Shown: positions 1-6,417, counted from the first letter of the stretch. The stretch: 6,543 nt of DNA from Bacteroidota bacterium (GCA_947461015.1 CANHIR010000108.1:1-6543); one strand, 5' to 3'. Translations and numbers: made by a program. Notes: generated from the letters alone by a model not told the origin.

Positions 1-720
<720 letters not shown>

Positions 721-726
721 AATATA

Positions 727-774
727 AATACTAACTATGGATTTGACTTCAGGTTTAAGTCCATAGTTAGTATT
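727..774. terminator. Long hairpin between convergent katG and amidase genes
   Basis: Bases 727-741 (AATACTAACTATGGA) are perfectly complementary to 760-774, giving a 15-bp stem around an 18-base loop. In the plus-strand RNA the stem can continue inward with G-U pairs. It starts 7 bases after the katG stop and covers the last dozen codons and the stop of the minus-strand amidase gene. Read on the minus strand the hairpin is followed by a T-rich run (complement of about 712-726), while on the plus strand the following sequence is only weakly T-rich. I infer a shared, bidirectional terminator or 3'-end stabilising hairpin, with better terminator character on the minus strand. Confidence 0.6.
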
Positions 775-1418
775 CTTACCCCTTCCATAAATTTTTCACC
801 TGGATCCGTTTTATAGGTGATGTATTTGGGATCGGACTCTTTCCAAATGGGGGTATTTCTGAACTTAATATATTCTGAATGTCCAATGAGGTATTCTATT
901 TTATACTTTTTACATAAATGACGAACAAGTTTAGCATTGGCAATTACTTGTTCTTCTGTTAAAGGTTCTTTTTCACTGCCAATATTTTCTACACCAATGG
1001 CACAATAATTTATTCCAATGGCGTGTCTAGCCAAATAGTTATCTGGCATGAGTTGATAAATTTTCCCATCTCTGTCAATTAAAAATTGAGATCCCACATT
1101 TAATGCACTTACTTTTTTATTTATTTGTCTACTATCCTCAATGGTGGGTGCATTAAAGTAATCATGAATACTATGAATGGTTCCTCCATCTGTAAAATGT
1201 AAGACAATCATGATTGGATTAATGATAGGAGTGGATTGTTCAATACCGTGCCTGTTTTTTAAATATTCAATACTTAATTCCGTTCTTTCCTTTGAGTAAT
1301 TAATAGGGAGTTGTATAATATTTAATGCGGTGTCCCTTTGTGTATATGCGGCATTAATTTTGTTGAAATTACCCACTAGAAGTAAAATTGCTAATATTTT
1401 TTTGTAGTTAGTTTGCAT
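735..1418 (-). CDS. Exported N-acetylmuramoyl-L-alanine amidase (Amidase_2/AmpD-like)
   Basis: A 227-residue protein of the Amidase_2 (PGRP-fold, zinc) family, which cuts the bond between N-acetylmuramic acid and L-Ala in peptidoglycan or its fragments. Residues 1-23 (KKILAILLLVG core, then INA before Ala24) look like a signal peptide, so it should act in the periplasm rather than in the cytosol like AmpD. The catalytic pattern is complete: His74 (IVLHFTDG), Glu144 (AIGVENIG), His180 (LIGHSEY), and Lys203/Asp205 (KTDPGEKF) match the AmpD zinc ligands H/H/D and the catalytic Glu and Lys. QFLIDRDGKIYQL at 111-123 and the ARHAIGINYCAIGVEN segment are also typical. The start at 1416-1418 puts the signal peptide at the N terminus; its leader is A-rich with no obvious Shine-Dalgarno. 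The gene diverges from the VWA-OmpA lipoprotein (133-base spacer), another peptidoglycan-related gene. Whether its role is recycling, remodelling or attack on other cells cannot be told. Confidence 0.9.
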   Translation of the reverse strand: MQTNYKKILAILLLVGNFNKINAAYTQRDTALNIIQLPINYSKERTELSIEYLKNRHGIEQSTPIINPIMIVLHFTDGGTIHSIHDYFNAPTIEDSRQINKKVSALNVGSQFLIDRDGKIYQLMPDNYLARHAIGINYCAIGVENIGSEKEPLTEEQVIANAKLVRHLCKKYKIEYLIGHSEYIKFRNTPIWKESDPKYITYKTDPGEKFMEGVRILTMDLNLKSNP

Positions 1419-1480
1419 TATTTATAACAACTTGTTTAATTATACTTTTACGGACACTTAGCAGCGTAATATTGGTTACA

Positions 1481-1495
1481 AGATAAAGTTTATCT
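1481..1495. promoter_or_regulatory. 15-base palindrome in the divergent intergenic region
   Basis: AGATAAA-G-TTTATCT is a perfect inverted repeat with 7-base arms and one central base. It lies about 60 bases from each of the two divergent start codons (1418 minus, 1552 plus), where an operator shared by both genes could sit. In an A+T-rich region a palindrome of this size can arise by chance, so regulator binding is only a possibility. I found no convincing TTG/TAnnTTTG promoter pair for either gene here. Confidence 0.25.
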
Positions 1496-1551
1496 AATTT
1501 AAAAGTTGGATTTAATTGAAAAATTACTATTTTTAATAATATATTATCATT

Positions 1552-3051
1552 ATGAAAAATTTTAAAAATAGCATTTTGGCTTTTATGTTCATTGTAAGCA
1601 TGGTTGCCTGCTCTATCATAATGCCTAAAAACCCGTATTCTCCAACAAGTGAAAAAGACGCCACTACGTTAGTAAACACTATTAAAGAGTTGCATTTTAA
1701 ACCTCGTCCTGCGTTTGAACCATTTGACTCAGTAGACCGTAAGCCAGTTGGTTATGTTGGTGTAAGCAAACCTAAAATCATTACTAGTTCAAATACAGTT
1801 CCCACAAATAATATCAAGAATACGACTAATACCATCAATGCAAAAGTAGACAGCCAATTATTAGCCAAAACGGTTTACAACACGGTTCCGTACTTGATTA
1901 AAAAGAATAAAAAGGAGATCAATGTAAGATTGTCAAATCCAACCGATTGGAAAGGCAATTATTATCGCTTTAGACAAAACTTGCCCCTTAACAAAATTGA
2001 AATGATCAATGATAAGGATACCTGCTATATTGTAAAGTATACCTTAAATGAGATTAATGATAAAAAACCATATCATATTTCAGTGGTATTGGATCATAGT
2101 GGATCTATGGGGCATGATAGATGTATAGAATTACAAGACGCAGTTTCAAATGCTTTTCAGGAATCAGAAATAAAAAATAAAGTAAGTATTATTAAGTTTG
2201 ATTCTCAAATTTCTTTTGAAGGAAAATCGTCAGATAGTGCAGAGATTCAAAAAATAATTTATAATAAAATAGGGATGGATGGCTTTGGTGGATCTACTTC
2301 CATTTATGATGCATTAGATGTTGCAATTGATTCACTTAAAGTAGACCCTACCTATAGACCATTGATTATCTTGTTTTCAGATGGTTATGAAAATTCATCT
2401 AGGGTAAAGGATTTGTATGGCATTGTAAATAAAGCAAAAAGTAATAATATACCCGTATTTACCATTGCATTTGGAAATGGAGTAGATGTTGACTTGTTAA
2501 AAGGAATTGCCGATGAAACCAATGGGGTGTTCTTTATGATTTATGACAGAGATGAGTTTAAATCCGTATTGAATAATGAACTTTTCTTATTGAATCATTA
2601 TTATGAGGTAAAGTTTTTGCCATGTAGTTTTGATTATGATAAAATTAAATTTGAAGGGTATACAGAGCAAGGGTATAGGGTAACTGGTGAAAAGACAATG
2701 AAAGGATTAAAAGAAACCCTGGCATTAAATGTGAACTTTGATTTTGACAAAATTGTGATAAGTCCTAGATACAACGACGAGCTTAAGAAAATTGCTAATT
2801 ATTTAAAATTGAATCCTGAATATGCATTAAGTATTACTGGACATACCGACAATGCAGGCACTTCGGAGTATAATAAGGATTTGTCTGTAAAAAGAGCGGA
2901 GGCAGTTAAACGCGCTTTGGTTAATTTAGGGGTAGATCCAAAAAGAATACAAGCAATAGGCAGGGGAGAAACCATGCCATATGTGCCAAATGATACTGAA
3001 GAAAATAGATCAAGAAATAGAAGAATTGAGTTGGAGTTAATTAAGAACTAG
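1552..3051 (+). CDS. VWA-OmpA fusion lipoprotein
   Basis: A 499-residue envelope protein. Residues 1-20 form a lipoprotein signal (hydrophobic ILAFMFIVSMVA before Cys20), so the mature protein should be lipid-anchored. A low-complexity Ser/Thr/Asn-rich linker spans about 60-100. Residues about 174-345 are a von Willebrand A domain with an intact metal site: DHSGS at 181-185, Thr249 in GGSTSIYDAL and Asp277 in ILFSDGYEN. Residues about 390-499 are an OmpA C-terminal domain: NVNFDFDKIVI, then ITGHTDNAGT with Asp433, SVKRAEAV with Arg448 and NRSRNRRIEL. By family knowledge Asp433 and Arg448 would bind diaminopimelate of peptidoglycan. The protein therefore probably ties a lipid-anchored VWA adhesion or scaffold module to the cell wall; its partner is unknown. 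The ATG at 1552 sets the lipobox at the right distance. No terminator follows immediately; the nearest candidate is at 3233-3266. Confidence 0.9.
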   Translation: MKNFKNSILAFMFIVSMVACSIIMPKNPYSPTSEKDATTLVNTIKELHFKPRPAFEPFDSVDRKPVGYVGVSKPKIITSSNTVPTNNIKNTTNTINAKVDSQLLAKTVYNTVPYLIKKNKKEINVRLSNPTDWKGNYYRFRQNLPLNKIEMINDKDTCYIVKYTLNEINDKKPYHISVVLDHSGSMGHDRCIELQDAVSNAFQESEIKNKVSIIKFDSQISFEGKSSDSAEIQKIIYNKIGMDGFGGSTSIYDALDVAIDSLKVDPTYRPLIILFSDGYENSSRVKDLYGIVNKAKSNNIPVFTIAFGNGVDVDLLKGIADETNGVFFMIYDRDEFKSVLNNELFLLNHYYEVKFLPCSFDYDKIKFEGYTEQGYRVTGEKTMKGLKETLALNVNFDFDKIVISPRYNDELKKIANYLKLNPEYALSITGHTDNAGTSEYNKDLSVKRAEAVKRALVNLGVDPKRIQAIGRGETMPYVPNDTEENRSRNRRIELELIKN

Positions 3052-3232
3052 CTACCATAGAAAAAATTTTATTGCAAATAGACTTTTTTCAATTTTAAGC
3101 ATTATATGTTATATATAAATATAATATGTATGGTATTTGTAAACAGGATATAAGTGGTAACTCATACTTCTTAAATTTTATATAATATTTTCATTATGTT
3201 TAAAAATTAATTGTTAAATTTAATTTAAGAAT

Positions 3233-3266
3233 TGCAGCAGGATGCTGTGTTTCTTATTTTTTTTAA
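3233..3266 (+). terminator. Candidate terminator or leader hairpin before the Yip1-like gene
   Basis: CAGCA (3235-3239), loop GGA, TGCTG (3243-3247) form a short stem that two G-U pairs can lengthen. It is followed by a T-rich run TTTCTTATTTTTTTT (3250-3264). This has the form of an intrinsic terminator on the plus strand. It lies 180 bases after the VWA-OmpA stop and only 18 bases before the next start codon. It could end the upstream transcript, or, if transcription of the membrane protein starts farther upstream, it could act as an attenuator. The stem is short, so either role is tentative. Confidence 0.4.
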
Positions 3267-3283
3267 ACTAAAAAACACTAAAA

Positions 3284-3943
3284 ATGGAAAATCACGAAGG
3301 AAATGCACCACAAGCTAATGACAATAAAAGTTCATTAGATGAAGTAAAAAACTTCTACAAGGAAGATTTTAAAAACATTTTTTTAACCGTTTTTACCAAC
3401 CCGATTGATGGTATTTACAATGCTTTTAAGAACCCATCACCTAAGGCTTATACGCAGTCGTTAATTTTGTTCGGCTCTGTTTTTGCATTATATATTGCAG
3501 GAATATATTTCTTCTTAGGAGATGCTGCAAGTTTTTTGCCTTTTAGTTTCTTTATTAAGTTTGGGTTACTTCCTGTAGTTCTAATGTTAATGATAACAGT
3601 TATTTCTTTTGGTATTAAATCTATTTCAGGTAAGGCAGATTTTAAAGCTGAACTACTAACTGGAGGACTTGCTGGTATTCCATTAGCACTGTGTATTGCA
3701 CTGTTATTATTATTAAAAATGTTTGGTTCTGATGTTACTCTGTCTGCAATGAAAGACCCAGTGGGTACTGGAATGATGATTCTTCTGGTTGTGTTGTATA
3801 TATTCTTAATGCTTACAAATATATTACAACAGTCATTAAAAGCTTCTGGTACGAAAGATGCAATTGCATGGTATTTGTCTCCGGTTTCTATTATCATTGC
3901 AGGATCTTTAGCTTGGAAATTTTATGAATCATTTGTTTTGTAA
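3284..3943 (+). CDS. Five-helix membrane protein, Yip1-like
   Basis: A 219-residue integral membrane protein. A hydrophilic N-terminal stretch (1-30, Asn/Glu/Lys-rich) is followed by an amphipathic segment containing FTNPIDGIYNAFKNPSPKAY. Five hydrophobic helices follow at about 58-78, 88-112, 124-147, 161-184 and 194-214. The NP-containing lead-in and the five closely spaced helices recall the bacterial Yip1/YIP1-domain family (PF04893), whose function in bacteria is mostly unknown; I give this as resemblance, not proof. I see no catalytic motif. The start at 3284 follows an A-rich leader (CTAAAAAACACTAAAA), typical of Bacteroidota genes lacking a Shine-Dalgarno. The gene stands alone on the plus strand between a hairpin/T-tract and a strong terminator, so it is probably monocistronic. 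Confidence 0.8.
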   Translation: MENHEGNAPQANDNKSSLDEVKNFYKEDFKNIFLTVFTNPIDGIYNAFKNPSPKAYTQSLILFGSVFALYIAGIYFFLGDAASFLPFSFFIKFGLLPVVLMLMITVISFGIKSISGKADFKAELLTGGLAGIPLALCIALLLLLKMFGSDVTLSAMKDPVGTGMMILLVVLYIFLMLTNILQQSLKASGTKDAIAWYLSPVSIIIAGSLAWKFYESFVL

Positions 3944-3962
3944 TTATAATTATGATTATACC

Positions 3963-4000
3963 ATAAAAAAAGCCCGCAAGTAATTGCGGGCTTTTTTTAT
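3963..4000. terminator. Strong bidirectional intrinsic terminator
   Basis: A near-ideal terminator serving two convergent genes. GCCCGCAA (3972-3979), loop GTAA (a GNRA-type loop), TTGCGGGC (3984-3991) form an 8-bp G+C-rich stem flanked by A7 (3965-3971) and T7 (3992-3998). Counting the A-T pairs and two more bases the stem reaches 17 bp. Either strand gives a stem plus U-run. It lies about 20 bases after the membrane-protein stop and 20 bases beyond the minus-strand lipoprotein stop. Confidence 0.95.
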
Positions 4001-4019
4001 ATGTAGTTTTATTGAATAA

Positions 4020-4469
4020 TTAATAATCTTCTTCTTCCTCTTCCTCCTGTGTTGATTCTGGTATAGGTGCTGCTTCCATATCTGATGAGCCAGCATTTTG
4101 ATAGGATTCCATATCCTTTGTTGCTTGTTTTATATATTTACTCACTATATTTTTTACACATTCTTTTGCAAGTTGCGCAAATTTTTCATCATCCTTTTGT
4201 GATGCTGCATATGAAGAAAATTCATTTTCACTTTTCTCATATAAGCAGTCCATTATATCCTTAGTGTATTGATCAGCAAATTTGGTATCAATACCAGTGC
4301 CATCAAGCATACCGCCTAATTCTTTCTTTCCATCACTATAAAATTCCTTTTTATCCGCTTCTGACCATTTTCCTTTTTTGCTTCCATTGCTTCCATTGCT
4401 ATCGCAACTTGATATAATGAAAGTTGCAAACATAATTAACACGAATGAGAATGAACTTGTTTTTTTCAT
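4020..4469 (-). CDS. Small lipoprotein with polyglutamate C-terminus
   Basis: A 149-residue protein of unknown function. Residues 1-21 (KKTSSFSFVLIMFATFIISS) and Cys22 form a lipoprotein signal with lipobox ISSC. A short Gly/Ser/Asn/Lys linker (23-34) follows. The core begins KWSEADKKEFYSDGKKEL and contains two cysteines, Cys75 (MDCLYEKSENEF) and Cys104 (AKECVKNIV), which could form a disulphide in the periplasm. The W-S-x-x-D-K start followed by a D-C-hydrophobic-x-E-K segment resembles a small Bacteroidota lipoprotein group that I remember only in outline. The tail is low-complexity and acidic, ending in six Glu then Asp-Tyr, encoded by GAA/GAG triplets at 4029-4046. The start codon is CAT at 4467-4469 on the plus strand, behind a very A+T-rich leader. 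I saw no clear promoter box. Confidence 0.82.
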   Translation of the reverse strand: MKKTSSFSFVLIMFATFIISSCDSNGSNGSKKGKWSEADKKEFYSDGKKELGGMLDGTGIDTKFADQYTKDIMDCLYEKSENEFSSYAASQKDDEKFAQLAKECVKNIVSKYIKQATKDMESYQNAGSSDMEAAPIPESTQEEEEEEDY

Positions 4470-4571
4470 GATATATATTTTTTATAATATAAATATAATA
4501 AAAAATATGAAATCATTTAATATAAATACAATATAATTTTTCGAAATTTTCGTTTCCCCTTGCACTGAAAT

Positions 4572-4624
4572 AGCTATTGATTAGACACTATCAGGACAAG
4601 CATTTGTCTCTCAATATCAATGCT
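4572..4624. other. Structured inverted-repeat element after the frameshifted gene
   Basis: AGC-T-ATTGAT (4572-4581) pairs with ATCAAT-GCT (4616-4624) as a 9-bp stem with one bulged T. Inside it GACAA (4595-4599) and TTGTC (4604-4608) form a second hairpin with a 4-base loop. It abuts the stop codon of the minus-strand gene ending at 4623. No T-run follows on either strand, so it is not a standard intrinsic terminator. It may be a 3'-end structure of that transcript or chance complementarity. Confidence 0.3.
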
Positions 4625-5167
4625 ATAATAAACCAAAATTTATTTGATATGTTTTCAAAAAACTTGCAATAACGTGATCCATTGCTTTTTTACTAGTTAG
4701 TGGATAAGTGAACTTTACAATCATGGTTTTTGTCCAATGCCATACTAATTCATCTTGGTTTTCGGGATTGCTTCGAGTAAATAATTTTTCAGTATCCCCT
4801 TTAATATAAACAATATTCCCTTTTTGATCTATGCCTGAAATAGTGAATTTATCTTTCTTCACATTTTGATAAGTTACTTTCAGTCCTTTTTAGCAATTTT
4901 TATTTGTTCTTTAATGCTTGCATTAAAAACATCATCTCCTAAATAATCTGATTCGGATAGGAATTTAATAGATGCTGATAACGGGATTGAGCTAAAATAG
5001 TTTTCATTTACTTTTTTAAAGGTTCCTGCTGGCAATTCAAAACTATATACTTCTTCTTCATCTGTAAATTTATCAGTTGTTTGAGCAATAGCAAAATTTG
5101 TTATTATTGATAAAATGAATATTGTTAAAAACAACATTACATATTTAAATAGACTTTGTTTTTGCAT
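4623..5167 (-). pseudogene. Secreted protein gene interrupted by a one-base frameshift
   Basis: Two adjacent minus-strand frames look like one gene. The first (5167 to stop 4880-4882, 95 residues) starts with a signal peptide (MLFLTIFILSIITNFAIA, cut before Gln29) and continues to SIKEQIKIAKKD. The second, in the -1 frame, has no ATG: its first possible start is GTG at 4860-4862, but it is open farther upstream and reads KGLKVTYQNVKKDKFTISGI...GNIVYIKGD before ending FGLL at 4623. Adding one A to the A5 run (T5 on the plus strand, 4887-4891) joins them as IKIAKKGLKVTYQNVKKDKF, a 181-residue protein, and the 545-base span plus one is divisible by three. KVTY, then hydrophobic-x-SG and hydrophobic-YIK, recall a periplasmic Bacteroidota pattern I cannot name. 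It could be a real pseudogene, a homopolymer sequencing error, or, less likely, recoding. Function unknown. Confidence 0.78.
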
Positions 5168-5211
5168 ATGTTTTCTTATTTTATATTTAAATATACATTT
5201 ATATGTATTTA

Positions 5212-5240
5212 CAAACGTAATTTGAATAAGATTTTGCCAA
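5212..5240 (-). promoter_or_regulatory. Bacteroidota-type promoter of the frameshifted gene
   Basis: On the minus strand TACGTTTG (complement of 5212-5219) matches the Bacteroidetes -7 consensus TAnnTTTG exactly. TTG (complement of 5238-5240) lies 18 bases upstream of it, fitting the -33 box. Transcription would start near 5205, leaving a leader of about 40 bases before the ATG at 5165-5167. This is the best promoter in the window. It means the gene need not depend on transcription from the upstream lipoprotein gene, which ends 85 bases away without a visible terminator. Confidence 0.65.
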
Positions 5241-5252
5241 TAATTTTATTCA

Positions 5253-6068
5253 TTAAAATGACCTGACCGGGCGAACCCCGTAAATATTGTCTTTCCTTGG
5301 ATTGGTCTGTCCTCCAGTATTAAAATTTTGAATCCATGCATCATCAAAAGTCCCCTCAGAAGAACTCCAATAATTTTCTTTTCCACTCGTAAACCCACCT
5401 ATGCTTTCTCTATTCAGATATAATTTATTTAACTCATCCTTGCTTGGTAAATACCAGTCATTATATCCATCTAGGACAAGATCACCGCATATTCTAGCTG
5501 CAATTCCCGCAATTGTGCAACCTGCAATTATATCAATTGTATTTTGATTACCAGTTCCTAATTTTAATCCATCTGCTCCAGTAATAACTTTAGTATAACA
5601 ACCCCATTCTGCACCCGTTAATAAATCTGTTTTTGTAGCGATTATTCCATGTAATTCGCCAGATTTATAACCTGGATCACCATTTTGTAAAATGTATGCG
5701 ATAATTCCACCTTGATATTTTTGTCCTATTACTAAATTACAATTGAGTCTATCAATATTTTGTTGATTTTGTGGGATCAATCCAAATTTTAAAGAATCAC
5801 AGCCACTGAATTTTATACAAGCGGATAATCTCAAGGAATCTGCTGGAGTTAGTTTAAATATTCCAAATCTAACGGAATCGCATCCAGTTAATGTTACACA
5901 AGTTATTAGCCTTAATGTATCAGATGTGGTTTTTAACAAACCTTGTTTTATTGAATCGCAACTAGAAAGTTTATTACTAATGGGTGGTGTAATTATAGGG
6001 GTTGCCTCTTTTTTGGAACAAGCAATGAATAGTGTAAATAAAGAAAAAATTAAAATTGCCCTTTTCAT
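5253..6068 (-). CDS. Lipoprotein with Cys-rich tandem repeats and DUF1566/Fib_succ_major-like domain
   Basis: A 271-residue surface or periplasmic lipoprotein. Residues 1-17 are a lipoprotein signal (ILIFSLFTLFIAC, Cys17), then a Pro/Thr/Ile linker. Residues about 35-112 hold three tandem repeats of 26-27 residues: each begins with CDS (Cys37, 63, 90), continues with [KR]-x-G-hydrophobic and ends with a second Cys (57, 84, 110) 20-21 residues later. Residues about 114-271 are a Bacteroidota version of the DUF1566/Lcl C-terminal or Fib_succ_major fold: GGIIAYILQNGDPGY, HGIIA, EWGCY, GTGNQNT, GCTIAGIAARICGDL, GYNDWYLPSKDELNKLY, YWSSSE and GVRPVRSF. Such domains are found on secreted and cell-surface proteins and are thought to bind or recognise something; no enzyme activity is known to me. 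The ATG at 6066-6068 puts the lipobox at the right place. The ligand is unknown. Confidence 0.88.
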   Translation of the reverse strand: MKRAILIFSLFTLFIACSKKEATPIITPPISNKLSSCDSIKQGLLKTTSDTLRLITCVTLTGCDSVRFGIFKLTPADSLRLSACIKFSGCDSLKFGLIPQNQQNIDRLNCNLVIGQKYQGGIIAYILQNGDPGYKSGELHGIIATKTDLLTGAEWGCYTKVITGADGLKLGTGNQNTIDIIAGCTIAGIAARICGDLVLDGYNDWYLPSKDELNKLYLNRESIGGFTSGKENYWSSSEGTFDDAWIQNFNTGGQTNPRKDNIYGVRPVRSF

Positions 6069-6201
6069 TTAAAATGTTAATTGGTAATTACTTGAATGAT
6101 TTTTATGAACTTTCTACAAATGATGAAAATTAACAATTAAAGTTAGTTGATTAAACTCAAATGTTTATTCAAATCATGAGTAAGACTTTATATACCCTTA
6201 T

Positions 6202-6236
6202 AACAAATCACTTCGTGTTTTGTTGTGTTTTTTAAT
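6202..6236 (+). repeat. 35-base direct repeat, copy 1, with terminator-like hairpin
   Basis: This 35-base sequence is repeated exactly at 6307-6341, an offset of 105 bases. With two mismatches the match reaches back to 6194 (ACCCTT shared). Inside, AACAAATCAC (6202-6211) and GTGTTTTGTT (6215-6224) form a 10-bp stem with one T-T mismatch and a 3-base loop. GTG and T6 follow, so on the plus strand it has the form of an intrinsic terminator. No plus-strand gene lies upstream within 2 kb, so it is more likely part of a repeat element than the terminator of a neighbour. Confidence 0.85.
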
Positions 6237-6306
6237 GCAGGACTGCCGACTCACTGCTTTCGTCGTTTTCCTTGTACTTCAGCGAGGGGCGAACCCAAAC
6301 CCTTTC

Positions 6307-6341
6307 AACAAATCACTTCGTGTTTTGTTGTGTTTTTTAAT
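6307..6341 (+). repeat. 35-base direct repeat, copy 2, with terminator-like hairpin
   Basis: This copy is identical to 6202-6236 over 35 bases, including the hairpin arms, loop and T6 run. Copy 1 is followed by the G+C-richer 70-base segment; copy 2 is followed by a different sequence (ATGTGTCTGCTCTCGTGAGC) that itself folds into a hairpin. The arrangement is repeat - 70 bases - repeat, next to tRNA-Leu but not overlapping it. Confidence 0.85.
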
Positions 6342-6388
6342 ATGTGTCTGCTCTCGTGAGCGAGCTCACATCGCATCCACTTATTAAA

Positions 6389-6416
6389 AAACCCTGTCAC
6401 TTTCGTGACAGGGTTT
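6389..6416 (-). terminator. Intrinsic terminator of tRNA-Leu
   Basis: On the minus strand AAACCCTGTCAC, loop GAAA (a GNRA-type loop) and GTGACAGGGTTT form a perfect 12-bp stem followed by a further run of Ts (TTTTTTAATAA counted from the stem end). It begins one base after the mature 3' end of tRNA-Leu at 6418, so the tRNA transcript should end here, and no second tRNA follows. Confidence 0.92.
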
Positions 6417-6417
6417 G

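Larger units (their letters stand above)
6069..6417. other. 349-base protein-gene-free stretch with repeats and hairpins
   Basis: Between the DUF1566 lipoprotein and tRNA-Leu no convincing protein gene is seen. Bases 6069-6190 are A+T-rich and should hold the promoter of the lipoprotein gene, but I found no full TTG/TAnnTTTG pair. Bases 6194-6341 carry two long direct repeats around a 70-base segment that is clearly richer in G+C than the rest of the window. Bases 6342-6371 can form a hairpin (ATGTG with CACAT, GCTC with GAGC inside). Bases 6389-6416 are the tRNA terminator. A 50-codon open frame from ATG 6235 to TAA 6385 runs through the second repeat, but it has no support as a gene. Confidence 0.7.

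Noticed and set aside
3448..3897. 149-codon open frame on the minus strand inside the membrane-protein gene
   Set aside because: It is antisense to the five-helix protein, which has a better start, leader and terminator; the antisense product shows no coherent domain.
4067..4264. 65-codon open frame on the plus strand inside the small lipoprotein gene
   Set aside because: It is antisense to a lipoprotein with a clear lipobox, and its hydrophobic, His/Leu-rich product is what antisense reading of such codons gives.
4623..4862. Independent 79-residue gene starting at GTG 4860-4862
   Set aside because: The frame is open upstream of the GTG and reads sensibly into the preceding gene after a one-base correction; there is no signal peptide or promoter of its own.
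4887..4895. Programmed -1 frameshift as the main explanation of the split gene
   Set aside because: The site reads T-AAA-AAG, so the P-site tRNA would re-pair with TAA; the canonical X-XXY-YYZ heptamer is missing and I see no clear stimulatory hairpin just downstream. A one-base loss in A6 is simpler.
6202..6341. Direct repeats as a minimal CRISPR array
   Set aside because: There are only two copies, the spacing segment (70 bases) is twice the repeat length, the repeat is a hairpin with a T6 run, and no cas gene is present.
6235..6387. 50-codon open frame, ATG to TAA, plus strand
   Set aside because: It runs through the second repeat and its hairpin, has no leader or recognised family, and its residues simply follow the repeat sequence.
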